Assembly: GCF_001730305.1 (NCBI RefSeq)
Contig: NZ_MIJY01000001.1
Span: 496,001-560,000, forward strand
Length of the DNA stretch: 64,000 nucleotides
Source of the DNA: Enterococcus termitis
GTDB taxonomy: Bacteria; Bacillota; Bacilli; Lactobacillales; Enterococcaceae
Direction of reading: 5' to 3'
Both the position numbers and the translations under genes were made by a program. This document shows positions 53,280 to 63,401 of the stretch, piece after piece (position 1 is the stretch's first letter; each line of letters begins with the position of its first letter). The notes beneath the pieces were generated by a model. It searched no databases and was not told where the DNA came from. It saw only the letters and a list, made by a program, of their open reading frames with translations.

Positions 53280-53308
53280 TTGACATTTTAGGAAGAACTT
53301 GCTATATT
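53280..53308 (+). promoter_or_regulatory. hrcA-grpE-dnaK promoter
   Basis: TTGACA (53280-53285), 17-base spacer, TATATT (53303-53308). It sits between the two CIRCE elements. Confidence 0.9.
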
Positions 53309-53318
53309 AATACTTGTA

Positions 53319-53345
53319 TTAGCACTTGGATAACATGAGTGCTAA
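53319..53345. promoter_or_regulatory. CIRCE operator 2 (HrcA site)
   Basis: TTAGCACTT, nine bases, GAGTGCTAA (one mismatch to the perfect dyad), in the transcribed leader just before hrcA. Confidence 0.95.
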
Positions 53346-53360
53346 TGAAGGGTGGTAACT

Positions 53361-54404
53361 ATGATAACGGAGAGACAAAAGAATATTTTGCGACTTATCA
53401 TCCAGGAATACACAAACACAGGCATGCCTGTTGGATCGAAGAAGCTAATGGCAGAAGGGATCCAGTCAAGTTCTGCAACCATTCGTAACGATATGAAAGC
53501 TTTAGAAGAGCTTGGGTTGCTGCTTAAGACGCATTCTTCTTCTGGTCGCATTCCTTCAATGGATGGTTATCGCTACTATGTGGATCATTTATTGAGCCCG
53601 ACAGAGATCCAGCATGATGAACTAGAAACGATTCGCCATTCCTTTGGCAAAGAGTTTCACGAAATCAATGATATTATCGAGCAGTCAGCAGAAATACTTT
53701 CTGAATTGACTAGCTACACAGCCTTTTCATTAGGGCCTGAGATGAAAGAACGGCGACTGACAGGTTTTCGAATCGTTCCTTTAAATGAGCGGCAAATCAT
53801 TGCAATTATCGTTACGGATAAAGGAAATGTCGAAAGTCAAGTCTTTGCAGTTCCTGCTACTGTTTCCAGTCAAGATTTAGAAAAGATGACGCAAATCATC
53901 AATGATAAATTAGTGGGACAGCCGCTTTTGACCGTTTACCATCGTTTGCGGACAGAGATTCCGATGATCTTGCACCGCTATTTTCAAACACCAGACGGCA
54001 TGATGAATCTCTTCGATGCAATGCTAGGGCATGCATTCGAGGAAAAAGTATTTGTCAGCGGTCGTATGAATCTTTTGAATTTTGGTGTACAAAACGATTT
54101 AGATCAGTTGAAGTCTGTTTATTCATTTATGCAGAATACAGATGCGATCACTCATTTGTTAACAACAGATGAACAAAACGATACCAAGATCGCGATCAGA
54201 ATTGGTTCAGAAATCGGGAACGACTTACTTGAAAATATGAGTATGATCACTGCAACCTATGAAGTTACTGGACATGGTAAGGGAACCATTGCTTTACTGG
54301 GGCCTACCAGCATGCCTTATTCGAGAATGTTCGGCTTAGTTGATGTGTTTCGTCATGAATTAGCGTCCAAACTTGGCGCTTACTATCGTTTTTTAGACGA
54401 GTAA
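53361..54404 (+). CDS. hrcA: Heat-inducible transcriptional repressor HrcA
   Basis: A 347-residue repressor that binds CIRCE. The N-terminal winged helix (ITERQKNILRLIIQEYTNTGMPVGSKKLMAEGIQSSSATIRNDMKALEELGLL) is followed by a GAF-like domain (IVTDKGNVESQVFAVPATVSSQDL) and the inserted dimer domain. It is under its own two CIRCE operators. GTG at 53352 is an alternative start, but AAGGGTGG favours ATG at 53361. Confidence 0.96.
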   Translation: MITERQKNILRLIIQEYTNTGMPVGSKKLMAEGIQSSSATIRNDMKALEELGLLLKTHSSSGRIPSMDGYRYYVDHLLSPTEIQHDELETIRHSFGKEFHEINDIIEQSAEILSELTSYTAFSLGPEMKERRLTGFRIVPLNERQIIAIIVTDKGNVESQVFAVPATVSSQDLEKMTQIINDKLVGQPLLTVYHRLRTEIPMILHRYFQTPDGMMNLFDAMLGHAFEEKVFVSGRMNLLNFGVQNDLDQLKSVYSFMQNTDAITHLLTTDEQNDTKIAIRIGSEIGNDLLENMSMITATYEVTGHGKGTIALLGPTSMPYSRMFGLVDVFRHELASKLGAYYRFLDE

Positions 54405-54462
54405 GCAAAAAGTAAAAATATAAAATTTTGATTCTACGGAAATGAGAAGGGAAGTTGCCAGC

Positions 54463-55014
54463 GTGAGTAAAAAAGAAGAAACAAATGAAGAAATACAAGA
54501 AGAGCAGTCGGAACAAGTCGATGAATCGGTTGTTTCTGAAACTGCTGAAACGAACATAGAAAAATCAGAACTTGAAATCGCACAAGAAGAACGATCAGAA
54601 ATGGAAGATAAGTTCTTAAGAGCGCGAGCTGAAATTGCCAATATGAGCAATCGTTTTAAAAATGAGCGTGAATTGCTCGTTCGCTATCGTTCACAAGATC
54701 TAGGAAAAAAATTATTACCTTCGATCGATAATTTGGAACGTGCGATGGCTATTGAAGTTGATGATGAACAAGGAGCTAGCCTAAAAAAAGGTATTTCAAT
54801 GGTTCTTGAAAGTGTTCAAGCAGCATTGAAAGAAGAAGGTATTGAAGAAATCCCAGCAATGGGAGAAGCGTTTGATCCCAACTTACATCAAGCTGTTCAA
54901 ACGATTCCTGCTACTGATGAAACACCAGCAGATACAATCGTTGAAGTCCTGCAAAAAGGCTACAAGCTTCATGATCGTGTTTTACGAGCAAGTATGGTCG
55001 TTGTTGCACAATAA
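54463..55014 (+). CDS. grpE: Nucleotide exchange factor GrpE
   Basis: A 183-residue partner of DnaK. A long Glu-rich coiled coil (about 1-70) leads to the core ([43 protein letters not shown]) and the beta domain ([36 protein letters not shown]). GTG at 54463 gives the usual MSKKEE beginning and has AAGGGAAG upstream. ATG at 54442 would add seven residues. Confidence 0.95.
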   Translation: MSKKEETNEEIQEEQSEQVDESVVSETAETNIEKSELEIAQEERSEMEDKFLRARAEIANMSNRFKNERELLVRYRSQDLGKKLLPSIDNLERAMAIEVDDEQGASLKKGISMVLESVQAALKEEGIEEIPAMGEAFDPNLHQAVQTIPATDETPADTIVEVLQKGYKLHDRVLRASMVVVAQ

Positions 55015-55048
55015 CAGCAAACCAAAACACTTGCATGATATAAATTGA

Positions 55049-56911
<1,863 letters not shown>

Positions 56912-56929
56912 TCATTGATCGTAACAAGC

Positions 56930-56966
56930 TGGCAAAGACCAAAGTCATCGCTTTGGTCTTTGCCTA
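56930..56966 (+). terminator. Intrinsic terminator between dnaK and dnaJ
   Basis: GGCAAAGACCAAAG pairs with CTTTGGTCTTTGCC, then a T-rich stretch. dnaJ therefore depends on read-through or its own promoter. Confidence 0.85.
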
Positions 56967-57112
56967 TCTTTATTTATAGAGGGAAAAGACAGGACAAATG
57001 AAGGGAAGCTATTTTTCTTTTCCCTAATATGTGGTATGATTACAACGATGTTTTTATAGAATCAAACGGATGTCGATCCTTTTATAGATGAATAATAGTT
57101 GGAGGGGAACTA

Positions 57113-58273
57113 ATGGCTAAAAGAGATTATTATGAAGTGCTGGGCTTATCTAAAGGTGCTTCAGATGATGAAATAAAAAAAGCATATCGTAAGCTTTCAA
57201 AGCAATATCACCCAGATATCAATAAAGAGGCAGATGCAGAAGAGAAATTCAAGGAAGTTTCTGAAGCCTATGAAGTATTGAGCGATCCGCAGAAAAAAGC
57301 GGCTTATGATCAATATGGTCACGCTGGAACTGATCCAAACTACGGCGGAGGCGGTGGTTTCGGCGGCTTTGGCGGAGGCGGATTCAGCAGCAGCGGTTTT
57401 GGCGGTTTCGAAGATATTTTTGATTCTTTCTTTGGCGGTGGATCACGTAGTGTTGATCCTACTGCACCAAGACAAGGAGCAGATCTGCAATATACAGTGA
57501 CGCTTAAGTTTGAAGAAGCGATTTTTGGTGTGGACAAAGAAATCAAATACAATCGTGAAGATAATTGTAGTACCTGTGGCGGTAATGGCGCTAAACCAGG
57601 AACACAGCCTGAAACGTGTCACAAGTGTCATGGCTCTGGATCGATCAATGTTGAACGTCAAACGCCACTAGGTCGTGTGATGAGTCGTCAAACCTGTGAT
57701 GTCTGCCGCGGAACAGGAAAAGAAATCAAAGACCCATGTCCAACGTGTCACGGCACAGGTCATGAGAAAAAAGCGCACAAAGTCAAAGTCAACGTACCAG
57801 CTGGTGTAGAAGACGGGCAACAAATGCGTTTAGCAAATCAAGGAGAAGCTGGAATGAATGGCGGACCTTACGGTGATTTATATGTTGTGTTCAGTGTTGA
57901 AGAAAGCAACATTTTTGATCGTGAAGGTTCAGAAATCTATTATGATTTACCATTGAGTTTCGTACAAGCCGCACTTGGTGATGAAGTAAAAGTTCCAACT
58001 GTGCACGGAGATGTAAAATTAAAAATCCCGGCAGGAACTCAAACTGAAACAAATTTCCGCTTAAGAGGTAAAGGTGCACCACGCTTACGTGGCGGTGCTA
58101 ATGGCGATCAACACGTAAAAGTGAAGATTATCACGCCGAAAAACTTAAATGACGAGCAAAGAGAAGCCTTACGCTCATTTGCCAAAGCTGGCGGTCAAAC
58201 CGTCAGTGAACAACAAGAAGAAGGTTTCTTTGATAAGATGAAGGATGCTTTTGGCGGTAAAAAGAAAAAATAA
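57113..58273 (+). CDS. dnaJ: Chaperone protein DnaJ
   Basis: A 386-residue type-I Hsp40. The J domain (1-70) has the HPD motif in [12 protein letters not shown] Gly/Phe-rich segment (about 75-115) follows, then four zinc motifs ([32 protein letters not shown]) and the C-terminal substrate domains. It stimulates DnaK ATPase. GGAGGGG precedes the ATG. It lies 200 bases past dnaK with a terminator between. Confidence 0.97.
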   Translation: MAKRDYYEVLGLSKGASDDEIKKAYRKLSKQYHPDINKEADAEEKFKEVSEAYEVLSDPQKKAAYDQYGHAGTDPNYGGGGGFGGFGGGGFSSSGFGGFEDIFDSFFGGGSRSVDPTAPRQGADLQYTVTLKFEEAIFGVDKEIKYNREDNCSTCGGNGAKPGTQPETCHKCHGSGSINVERQTPLGRVMSRQTCDVCRGTGKEIKDPCPTCHGTGHEKKAHKVKVNVPAGVEDGQQMRLANQGEAGMNGGPYGDLYVVFSVEESNIFDREGSEIYYDLPLSFVQAALGDEVKVPTVHGDVKLKIPAGTQTETNFRLRGKGAPRLRGGANGDQHVKVKIITPKNLNDEQREALRSFAKAGGQTVSEQQEEGFFDKMKDAFGGKKKK

Positions 58274-58274
58274 T

Positions 58275-58322
58275 GAAAGACTTCTCAGTTTATACAACTT
58301 GTATAAGCTGAGAAGTCTTTTT
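58275..58322. terminator. Bidirectional terminator
   Basis: AAAGACTTCTCAG and TTATAC pair with GTATAA and CTGAGAAGTCTTT. It serves dnaJ and the convergent WYL regulator. Confidence 0.88.
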
Positions 58323-59256
58323 AGGTTTGATAGATAGCAAGAAGTTCTTCAAATCGATTCTTTAATTCTTTTCGCACATGCGGCGGATCGATACACTCAC
58401 ATTGATTTCCAAAGCCCATCAATAAATGATACCCAAAATCATCTTCCATAAAAGGAAATTCAACGATCTCTTTACCGACTTCTTGGCTCTCAAAAAAGTT
58501 CAGTTGTCCAAATTTATCGGTTAACTGATCTTTTATCTTATGTGTGACTTTTAAGGTGATCGTAGTCCATTTTTTTCCATAAAAAGGCTCTTTTCCTAAA
58601 GGTGCTGGTTGAAACGGACGTGGTGCAAAATGTTCTCCCAGTGCATCTAAATCATTGATTCTTGAAAGTTTAAATGTGCGAAAATCATTTCTTTCCAAAC
58701 AATAAGCTTGTAAATACCAGCTGATTTCTTTTAATACAAGGCGATAAGGTTCAACCGTTCGAGTAGTCTTTTTTCCTTGATTGTCGGCATAGTCAAAGCG
58801 AAGTAATTTTTGCTGATCCATTGCCGATTTGATTATTTCCAGAAAAGGCTGGAGTGTTTGATTGCTGGTCCACGGTGTCAGGTCGATTGCGATTTGATGC
58901 GTCTTAAGTTTGATTTCTTCAGAAAGGTGGGCAGGGACTAATGTCTTGATCTTCTCAACAGTTTGATTGGATTGAAGTGGAGAAACATTAGTGGACAAAC
59001 TTTCTAAAGCAACCAATAAAGACGTGATGTCACTGGAAGTAAAAAAGTGCTTGTCGATTTTGTAATTGTCTAGGATTTGAATACCACCATTAACTCCGGG
59101 AAAAGCGGTAACAGGAACGCCAGCTTCGCTTAAAGAAGTAATATCACGGTAAATGGTGCGGACGGAGACTTCAAAAATTTCTGCTAGTTTTGATGCACTA
59201 ATTTGTTTTCTATCTAAGAGAATCATGATGATTCCAAGTAAACGTTCTGTTTTCAT
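58321..59256 (-). CDS. YafY/DeoR-type transcriptional regulator with WYL domain
   Basis: A 311-residue protein. The N-terminal HTH (LLGIIMILLDRKQISASKLAEIFEVSVRTIYRDITSLSEAGVPV) is followed by a WYL ligand-binding domain (LRFDYADNQGKKTTRTVEPYRLVLKEISWYLQAYCLERNDFRTFKLSRI) and a WCX-type C-terminus. WYL regulators sense nucleotides or small ligands, and the target is unknown. It is a lone gene next to the eut locus, with no visible link to it. Confidence 0.88.
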   Translation of the reverse strand: MKTERLLGIIMILLDRKQISASKLAEIFEVSVRTIYRDITSLSEAGVPVTAFPGVNGGIQILDNYKIDKHFFTSSDITSLLVALESLSTNVSPLQSNQTVEKIKTLVPAHLSEEIKLKTHQIAIDLTPWTSNQTLQPFLEIIKSAMDQQKLLRFDYADNQGKKTTRTVEPYRLVLKEISWYLQAYCLERNDFRTFKLSRINDLDALGEHFAPRPFQPAPLGKEPFYGKKWTTITLKVTHKIKDQLTDKFGQLNFFESQEVGKEIVEFPFMEDDFGYHLLMGFGNQCECIDPPHVRKELKNRFEELLAIYQT

Positions 59257-59338
59257 TTAGGTCACTACTTTCTAATTGAGGTAGTTTTATTATAACGAAG
59301 AACTAGTGTCTTTGGTAAAAAAATTACTGGAAAAAAAC

Positions 59339-59367
59339 TTGTTTCTTTTTTTTGATTGTGCTATTAT
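59339..59367 (+). promoter_or_regulatory. Promoter of the AdoCbl riboswitch transcript
   Basis: TTGTTT (59339-59344), 17-base spacer, TATTAT (59362-59367), directly ahead of the riboswitch. Confidence 0.6.
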
Positions 59368-59368
59368 A

Positions 59369-59500
59369 CAGGTGTAGAAATTGAATAAGTATTAATTTAG
59401 ATGGAAGTTTGGTTAGATTCCAATACGGTCCCGCCACTGTAATGAGCAGCTATGCTATGAGTCAGGTCTTTCTATTTTGATGCTCCCGTACTATTGTTTC
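59369..59500 (+). ncRNA. eutX: Adenosylcobalamin riboswitch (EutX-type leader)
   Basis: The cobalamin-aptamer blocks are clear: GGAAGTTTGGTTAGATTCC, the B12 box region ACGGTCCCGCCACTGTAAT, and GAGTCAGGTCTTTCT. Downstream hairpins (CTATTGTTT/AAAACAATAG; GCACATGAATGTTGC with five Ts at 59514-59536) may end the short form. In E. faecalis the AdoCbl-controlled RNA EutX sequesters the regulator EutV when the cofactor is missing. The same layout, with ANTAR hairpins further on, is present here. Confidence 0.9.
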
Positions 59501-59640
59501 GAGGCAAAACAATAGGGCACATGAATGTTGCTTTTTAAGAGATTTCTGTAAAAGCATACACAAAAATGTGAGACATGTACGATGAAGTACAACGGTTAGA
59601 GCCTATTTTTTGTGTTCAAAAATAACAAATTGAATATAAA

Positions 59641-59719
59641 AAACACGATGACGTGTTTTAGCGAGCAACGAAGCCGCGAAAAAGATAATGAACGATTGTC
59701 TTTTTTGCGGCTTTTTTTA
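59641..59719 (+). promoter_or_regulatory. ANTAR dual hairpin and terminator before eutG
   Basis: P1 is AAACAC-GATGAC-GTGTTT (59641-59658). P2 is GCGAGC-AACGAA-GCCGC with a bulged A (59661-59677) and a hexaloop with A1 and G4. P2 overlaps the 5' arm of the intrinsic terminator AAGCCGC/GCGGCTT (59671-59713). EutV binding to P1-P2 would block the terminator and let eutG be read. The P1 loop has G, not A, at position 1. Confidence 0.7.
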
Positions 59720-59734
59720 GAAAGGAGAATAGCA

Positions 59735-60868
59735 TTGGAAACAATTACTTTTCCCACCAGCCTTCATGTTGGTAAGCAGGTTTTGGATTTATTGAGTCGA
59801 TATAATGATCAGCGCATTTTTATTGTGACAGACCCTTTCATGGTGCAATCCAATAAAATTGAACAGATTACCAAACACTTCAACACAAGTAACCAGCTGA
59901 AACTATTCAGCAATGTGGTGCCTGATCCGCCAATAGAAAATGTGATCAGCGGAATTGAATCTATGGCAGCATTTAACCCTACAATGTTACTTGCAGTTGG
60001 AGGCGGATCACCAATCGATGCAGCGAAAGCAATGAAATTTTTTGGTGAAAAGCTTGAGAAAATTTCGGAGTTGAATTTTATTGTGATCCCAACTACGAGT
60101 GGTACAGGTTCTGAAGTAACGAACTTTTCAGTAATCACTAATCAAGATAAAGGAGTAAAATACCCCTTAGTTACCACAGATATTCAGCCAGATGAAGCGT
60201 ATCTTGCTTCTGAGTTAGTTATCAGTGCACCTAGACATATCACCGCTGACACGGGTATGGATGTTTTGACACATGCTTTGGAATCGTATGTATCAACAAA
60301 AGCGACTGTCTTTTCAGACGCATTATGTGAGAAAGTTGTCGTTTTAGTTTTTGAAAATTTAGTTAGGTGCTACGAAAATGGCGAAGATCTTCATGCTCGT
60401 GAGCAAATGCATTATGCTTCTTGTATGGCTGGAATGGCGTTTAATTTAACTTCATTGGGGCTTAATCATGGGATTGCACATGCTGCAGGAGCTAAATTAC
60501 ATCTTGCTCATGGGCGATTAAATACGTTACTATTGGAAGAAGTCATTCAATTTAATGCTGGCTGCGGAACGGTTTCTAAAGAATATGACGAACGAACAGC
60601 GAATAAATACGCGTATCTTGCTATGTTGTTAGGCTTTGAAAAGACGACAGGAAGAGTCGGCGTAAAACAGCTGGTTCGAGCAATTGAACGGTTGAAAAAA
60701 CAATTAGGGATGCCAAAGACATTTAAACAAGCAGGAATTGATGAAAAGAATTTTAACAATTCTAAAGATGAGATTGCTGAAAATGCATTGAAAGATGGCT
60801 GTACGATGACAAATCCAAGAGTTCCTACAAAGAACGATGTCCTAAATATCTTAGAAAATATTAAATAA
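59735..60868 (+). CDS. eutG: Iron-containing alcohol dehydrogenase EutG
   Basis: A 377-residue group III alcohol dehydrogenase that reduces acetaldehyde from ethanolamine breakdown to ethanol. GGGSPIDAAKAM binds NAD, TTSGTGSEVTNFSVI is the family motif, and the metal ligands lie in TADTGMDVLTHALESY and LGLNHGIAHAAGAKLHLAHGRLN. TTG at 59735 with AAAGGAG upstream is the start; the frame before it runs through the leader terminator. It lies behind the AdoCbl riboswitch and ANTAR site. Confidence 0.92.
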   Translation: METITFPTSLHVGKQVLDLLSRYNDQRIFIVTDPFMVQSNKIEQITKHFNTSNQLKLFSNVVPDPPIENVISGIESMAAFNPTMLLAVGGGSPIDAAKAMKFFGEKLEKISELNFIVIPTTSGTGSEVTNFSVITNQDKGVKYPLVTTDIQPDEAYLASELVISAPRHITADTGMDVLTHALESYVSTKATVFSDALCEKVVVLVFENLVRCYENGEDLHAREQMHYASCMAGMAFNLTSLGLNHGIAHAAGAKLHLAHGRLNTLLLEEVIQFNAGCGTVSKEYDERTANKYAYLAMLLGFEKTTGRVGVKQLVRAIERLKKQLGMPKTFKQAGIDEKNFNNSKDEIAENALKDGCTMTNPRVPTKNDVLNILENIK

Positions 60869-60945
60869 TTGGACGTAAAAAGTGAACTTGTTCATAATGA
60901 AGAACCATGATAATGTTAGTAAACAAAGAAATAGAGGTGAAGATC

Positions 60946-61290
60946 TTGTCTGAGAAACAACGAATGATTCAAGAATACGTACCCGGCAAACAAATCACAC
61001 TAGCGCATATCATTGCCAATCCTAACCCTGAAATCTATGAAAAATTAGGGTTAGTAGATGTACAAACAAATGCCATCGGGATCTTGACGATCACACCTAG
61101 TGAAGCAGCGATCATTGCTGTTGATATTGCTACCAAAGCTGGTGATATCACCATTGGCTTTATCGATCGTTTTAGCGGTTCAGTTGTGATCACCGGGGAT
61201 ATCGCCTCAGTAGAATCAGCTCTAGGTGAAGTCTTAACAGGCTTAGGAAATATTTTAGGCTTTAATGAAACACATATAACAAAAACATAA
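60946..61290 (+). CDS. eutS: Ethanolamine microcompartment shell protein EutS
   Basis: A 114-residue BMC-domain protein, circularly permuted in type as EutS/Pdu[33 protein letters not shown], then [44 protein letters not shown]. It forms hexameric shell tiles with a bent profile. TTG at 60946 after GAGGTGAAG gives the usual start, and ATGs at 60907/60913 would add 11-13 residues. There is no terminator between eutG and eutS, so both are on one transcript. Confidence 0.93.
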   Translation: MSEKQRMIQEYVPGKQITLAHIIANPNPEIYEKLGLVDVQTNAIGILTITPSEAAIIAVDIATKAGDITIGFIDRFSGSVVITGDIASVESALGEVLTGLGNILGFNETHITKT

Positions 61291-61310
61291 AACGAAAAGG
61301 ATGAACCATT

Positions 61311-61883
61311 ATGAACGGAAGAATTGTCATTGTAGACGATGAACCTATTACAAGAATGGATATCCGGGGAATGTTGGAAGCTGAAAACTACGACGTTGTA
61401 GGAGAAGCAGCTGACGGGATCGAAGCCATCGAACTTTGTAAACAACAGCATCCCGACTTAGTGATCATGGATATCAGTATGCCGCTTTTGGATGGCTTAA
61501 AAGCAAGCAAGAAAATTTTAGCGGAAAAATATGCGAAAGCAGTTATTCTTTTGACTGCATACAGTGATAAAGAAAATATCGAAAAAGCCAAAAAGTATGG
61601 CATCAGCGGCTATCTAGTCAAACCGATCATGGAAAAATCATTGACGCCGATGGTTGAAGTAGCAATCGCAACAGGGACAAAAACGAGAGAGTATGAAGTC
61701 TCGCTTGAGAAATTGACGAAAAAGTTATCTGACCGAAAATTGATTGAAAAAGCCAAAGGAATCATCATGGCCGAACAAAACCTTTCAGAAGATCAAGCGT
61801 ATCAGTTATTAAGAGATTTAAGCATGAACAAGCGCTGTCCGATTGCTGAAATTGCCGAGATGTTTGTGATTGCAGATGATTGA
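61311..61883 (+). CDS. eutV: ANTAR-domain response regulator EutV
   Basis: A 190-residue regulator. The receiver domain has VDDEPITR and the phospho-acceptor Asp54 in VIMDISMP, and Lys in YLVKPIM. The C-terminal ANTAR domain (about 130-185: LSDRKLIEKAKGIIMAEQNLSEDQAYQLLRDLSMNKRCPIAEIAEMFV) binds dual RNA hairpins and prevents termination. The partner kinase gene eutW overlaps its stop. Targets are visible upstream of eutG and eutA. Confidence 0.96.
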   Translation: MNGRIVIVDDEPITRMDIRGMLEAENYDVVGEAADGIEAIELCKQQHPDLVIMDISMPLLDGLKASKKILAEKYAKAVILLTAYSDKENIEKAKKYGISGYLVKPIMEKSLTPMVEVAIATGTKTREYEVSLEKLTKKLSDRKLIEKAKGIIMAEQNLSEDQAYQLLRDLSMNKRCPIAEIAEMFVIADD

Positions 61884-63294
61884 TATGGTAGAAAGAATTA
61901 GATCCTTGTGTAAGCAGTATACGGTCCTTTCAAATGAAGACATCGAAGAGCTGATTATTCAAGCAGAACAGATTTTATCCAGACATTTATATCCAGATAA
62001 TGATGTATTTATTGATGTGATGAATGGAATGACTGGAGATGCGATTGTAGTATTCCAGAGGCCGCCACTTTCAAAAGCTTCTCTTTATTCCAAAGATATC
62101 GTCGGTCAAAAAGCTGAACGTAAAAACGAGGCTGCTGTGTATCGCACTTTTGAAACATCATTGAATACAGTAGGACTTTTAGCTCGTTCACAAGAAAATG
62201 TGATGGTTCGTCAACGTGTATACCCTATTCGCAATCGAAAAAAGAACATTGGGGTAGTGATTGTTGAAGACTCTGTCGATGAAAAAATGAAAGACTTTCT
62301 TGTTGCTCAAAATAATACTGAAATCGAGCAAAATGCACCCATTTCGATTACCTCAAAAGAATTTGTAACGGACAATATCGATGAAGGCATTTTGATATTC
62401 AACTCAAACGGTTATCTCGTGCAGATGAATCGAGCCGCTGAATCCTATTATCATGGTTTTGGTTATTTAGATGACATATTGGGCATGCATTATGATAATT
62501 TATCCTTGGATATGTCGACCTTTGAACAATTGAATTATCTGCGTTCTCGTAGTGACGGAGCAAGTTCGATGGAAAAAGAAATCAAATTCGGTGATCTGTA
62601 TTTTGAAATGAAATATATCTTTGATGAAGTAGAAGGAACCGTGATCGTGATTATTCATGACGTCACAGAAGTCAGAAGAAAAGAAGCAGAAATCAGTGAT
62701 AAAGCAGTAGTAATCAAAGAGATTCATCATCGAGTCAAAAATAATCTGCAAAGCGTTGTTTCAATTTTAAGTATTCAGGCTAGACGTTGTTCGACGGATG
62801 AGGCGAAAAAAGTTCTTACGGAAAGTGTTTATCGCATTATGGCGATTGCTCGGACTCATGAATTGCTTTCTAAACAACTAGAAGATGATATTTCGTTGAA
62901 ATCTGTTTTAGATTCTGTTGTAGAGAACATGCATCGCTGCTACGAAAATCTTTATCACATCACGATCGACACGAACATCGACGAACAGCTTATATTAAGT
63001 AGTGATGTCGTCGTGACAATAGCGCTTGTAGTGAACGAGCTTGTGCAAAATTGTTATGATCATGCCTTTAAGGAACGTGACCAAGGGAATATATTAGTCA
63101 TGGTTTCGGAGAAAAACGGGTATGTCTATATTTCTATTGAGGACAATGGCATCGGCTATCCTAAAGATGATATCAAACAGAATAACCTGGGGCTGCAAAT
63201 CGTGACAAGTTATGTACGAGAAAAATTAAGTGGCAAATTGACTGTTCAATCGAGTGATAGAGGAACCAAGACCTCATTTTACTTTAAAAAATAA
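61876..63294 (+). CDS. eutW: Ethanolamine-sensing histidine kinase EutW
   Basis: A 472-residue soluble kinase without membrane helices. The N-terminal sensor domain (about 1-150) is followed by a PAS domain (FVTDNIDEGILIFNSNGYLVQMNRAAESYYHGFGYL) and a HisKA_2 box EIHHRVKNNLQSVVSILSIQARR with the phospho-His near residue 284. The HATPase closes it (VVNELVQNCYDHAF, NGIGYPKDD, NLGLQIV). In E. faecalis EutW responds to ethanolamine and phosphorylates EutV. It overlaps eutV by a few bases. Confidence 0.95.
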   Translation: MIDMVERIRSLCKQYTVLSNEDIEELIIQAEQILSRHLYPDNDVFIDVMNGMTGDAIVVFQRPPLSKASLYSKDIVGQKAERKNEAAVYRTFETSLNTVGLLARSQENVMVRQRVYPIRNRKKNIGVVIVEDSVDEKMKDFLVAQNNTEIEQNAPISITSKEFVTDNIDEGILIFNSNGYLVQMNRAAESYYHGFGYLDDILGMHYDNLSLDMSTFEQLNYLRSRSDGASSMEKEIKFGDLYFEMKYIFDEVEGTVIVIIHDVTEVRRKEAEISDKAVVIKEIHHRVKNNLQSVVSILSIQARRCSTDEAKKVLTESVYRIMAIARTHELLSKQLEDDISLKSVLDSVVENMHRCYENLYHITIDTNIDEQLILSSDVVVTIALVVNELVQNCYDHAFKERDQGNILVMVSEKNGYVYISIEDNGIGYPKDDIKQNNLGLQIVTSYVREKLSGKLTVQSSDRGTKTSFYFKK

Positions 63295-63303
63295 TAGAAA
63301 AGG

Positions 63304-63377
63304 CAAACAAGGTTGTTTGTCAAAAAAAGCAAAGACGCTTAAAGAAACTCATAGAGTTTTTTTAAGCGTCTTTTTTC
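63304..63377 (+). promoter_or_regulatory. ANTAR P1-P2 dual hairpin overlapping terminator before eutA
   Basis: P1 is CAAAC-AAGGTT-GTTTG (63304-63319) and P2 is AAGC-AAAGAC-GCTT (63327-63340). Both have hexaloops with A at position 1 and G at 4, seven bases apart. P2 lies across the 5' arm of an intrinsic terminator (AAGACGCTTAAA with TTTAAGCGTCTT, 63332-63372, then Ts). This is the expected EutV antitermination switch. Confidence 0.88.
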
Positions 63378-63401
63378 TTAGAAAGGATGGTGAACACCTC
63401 A

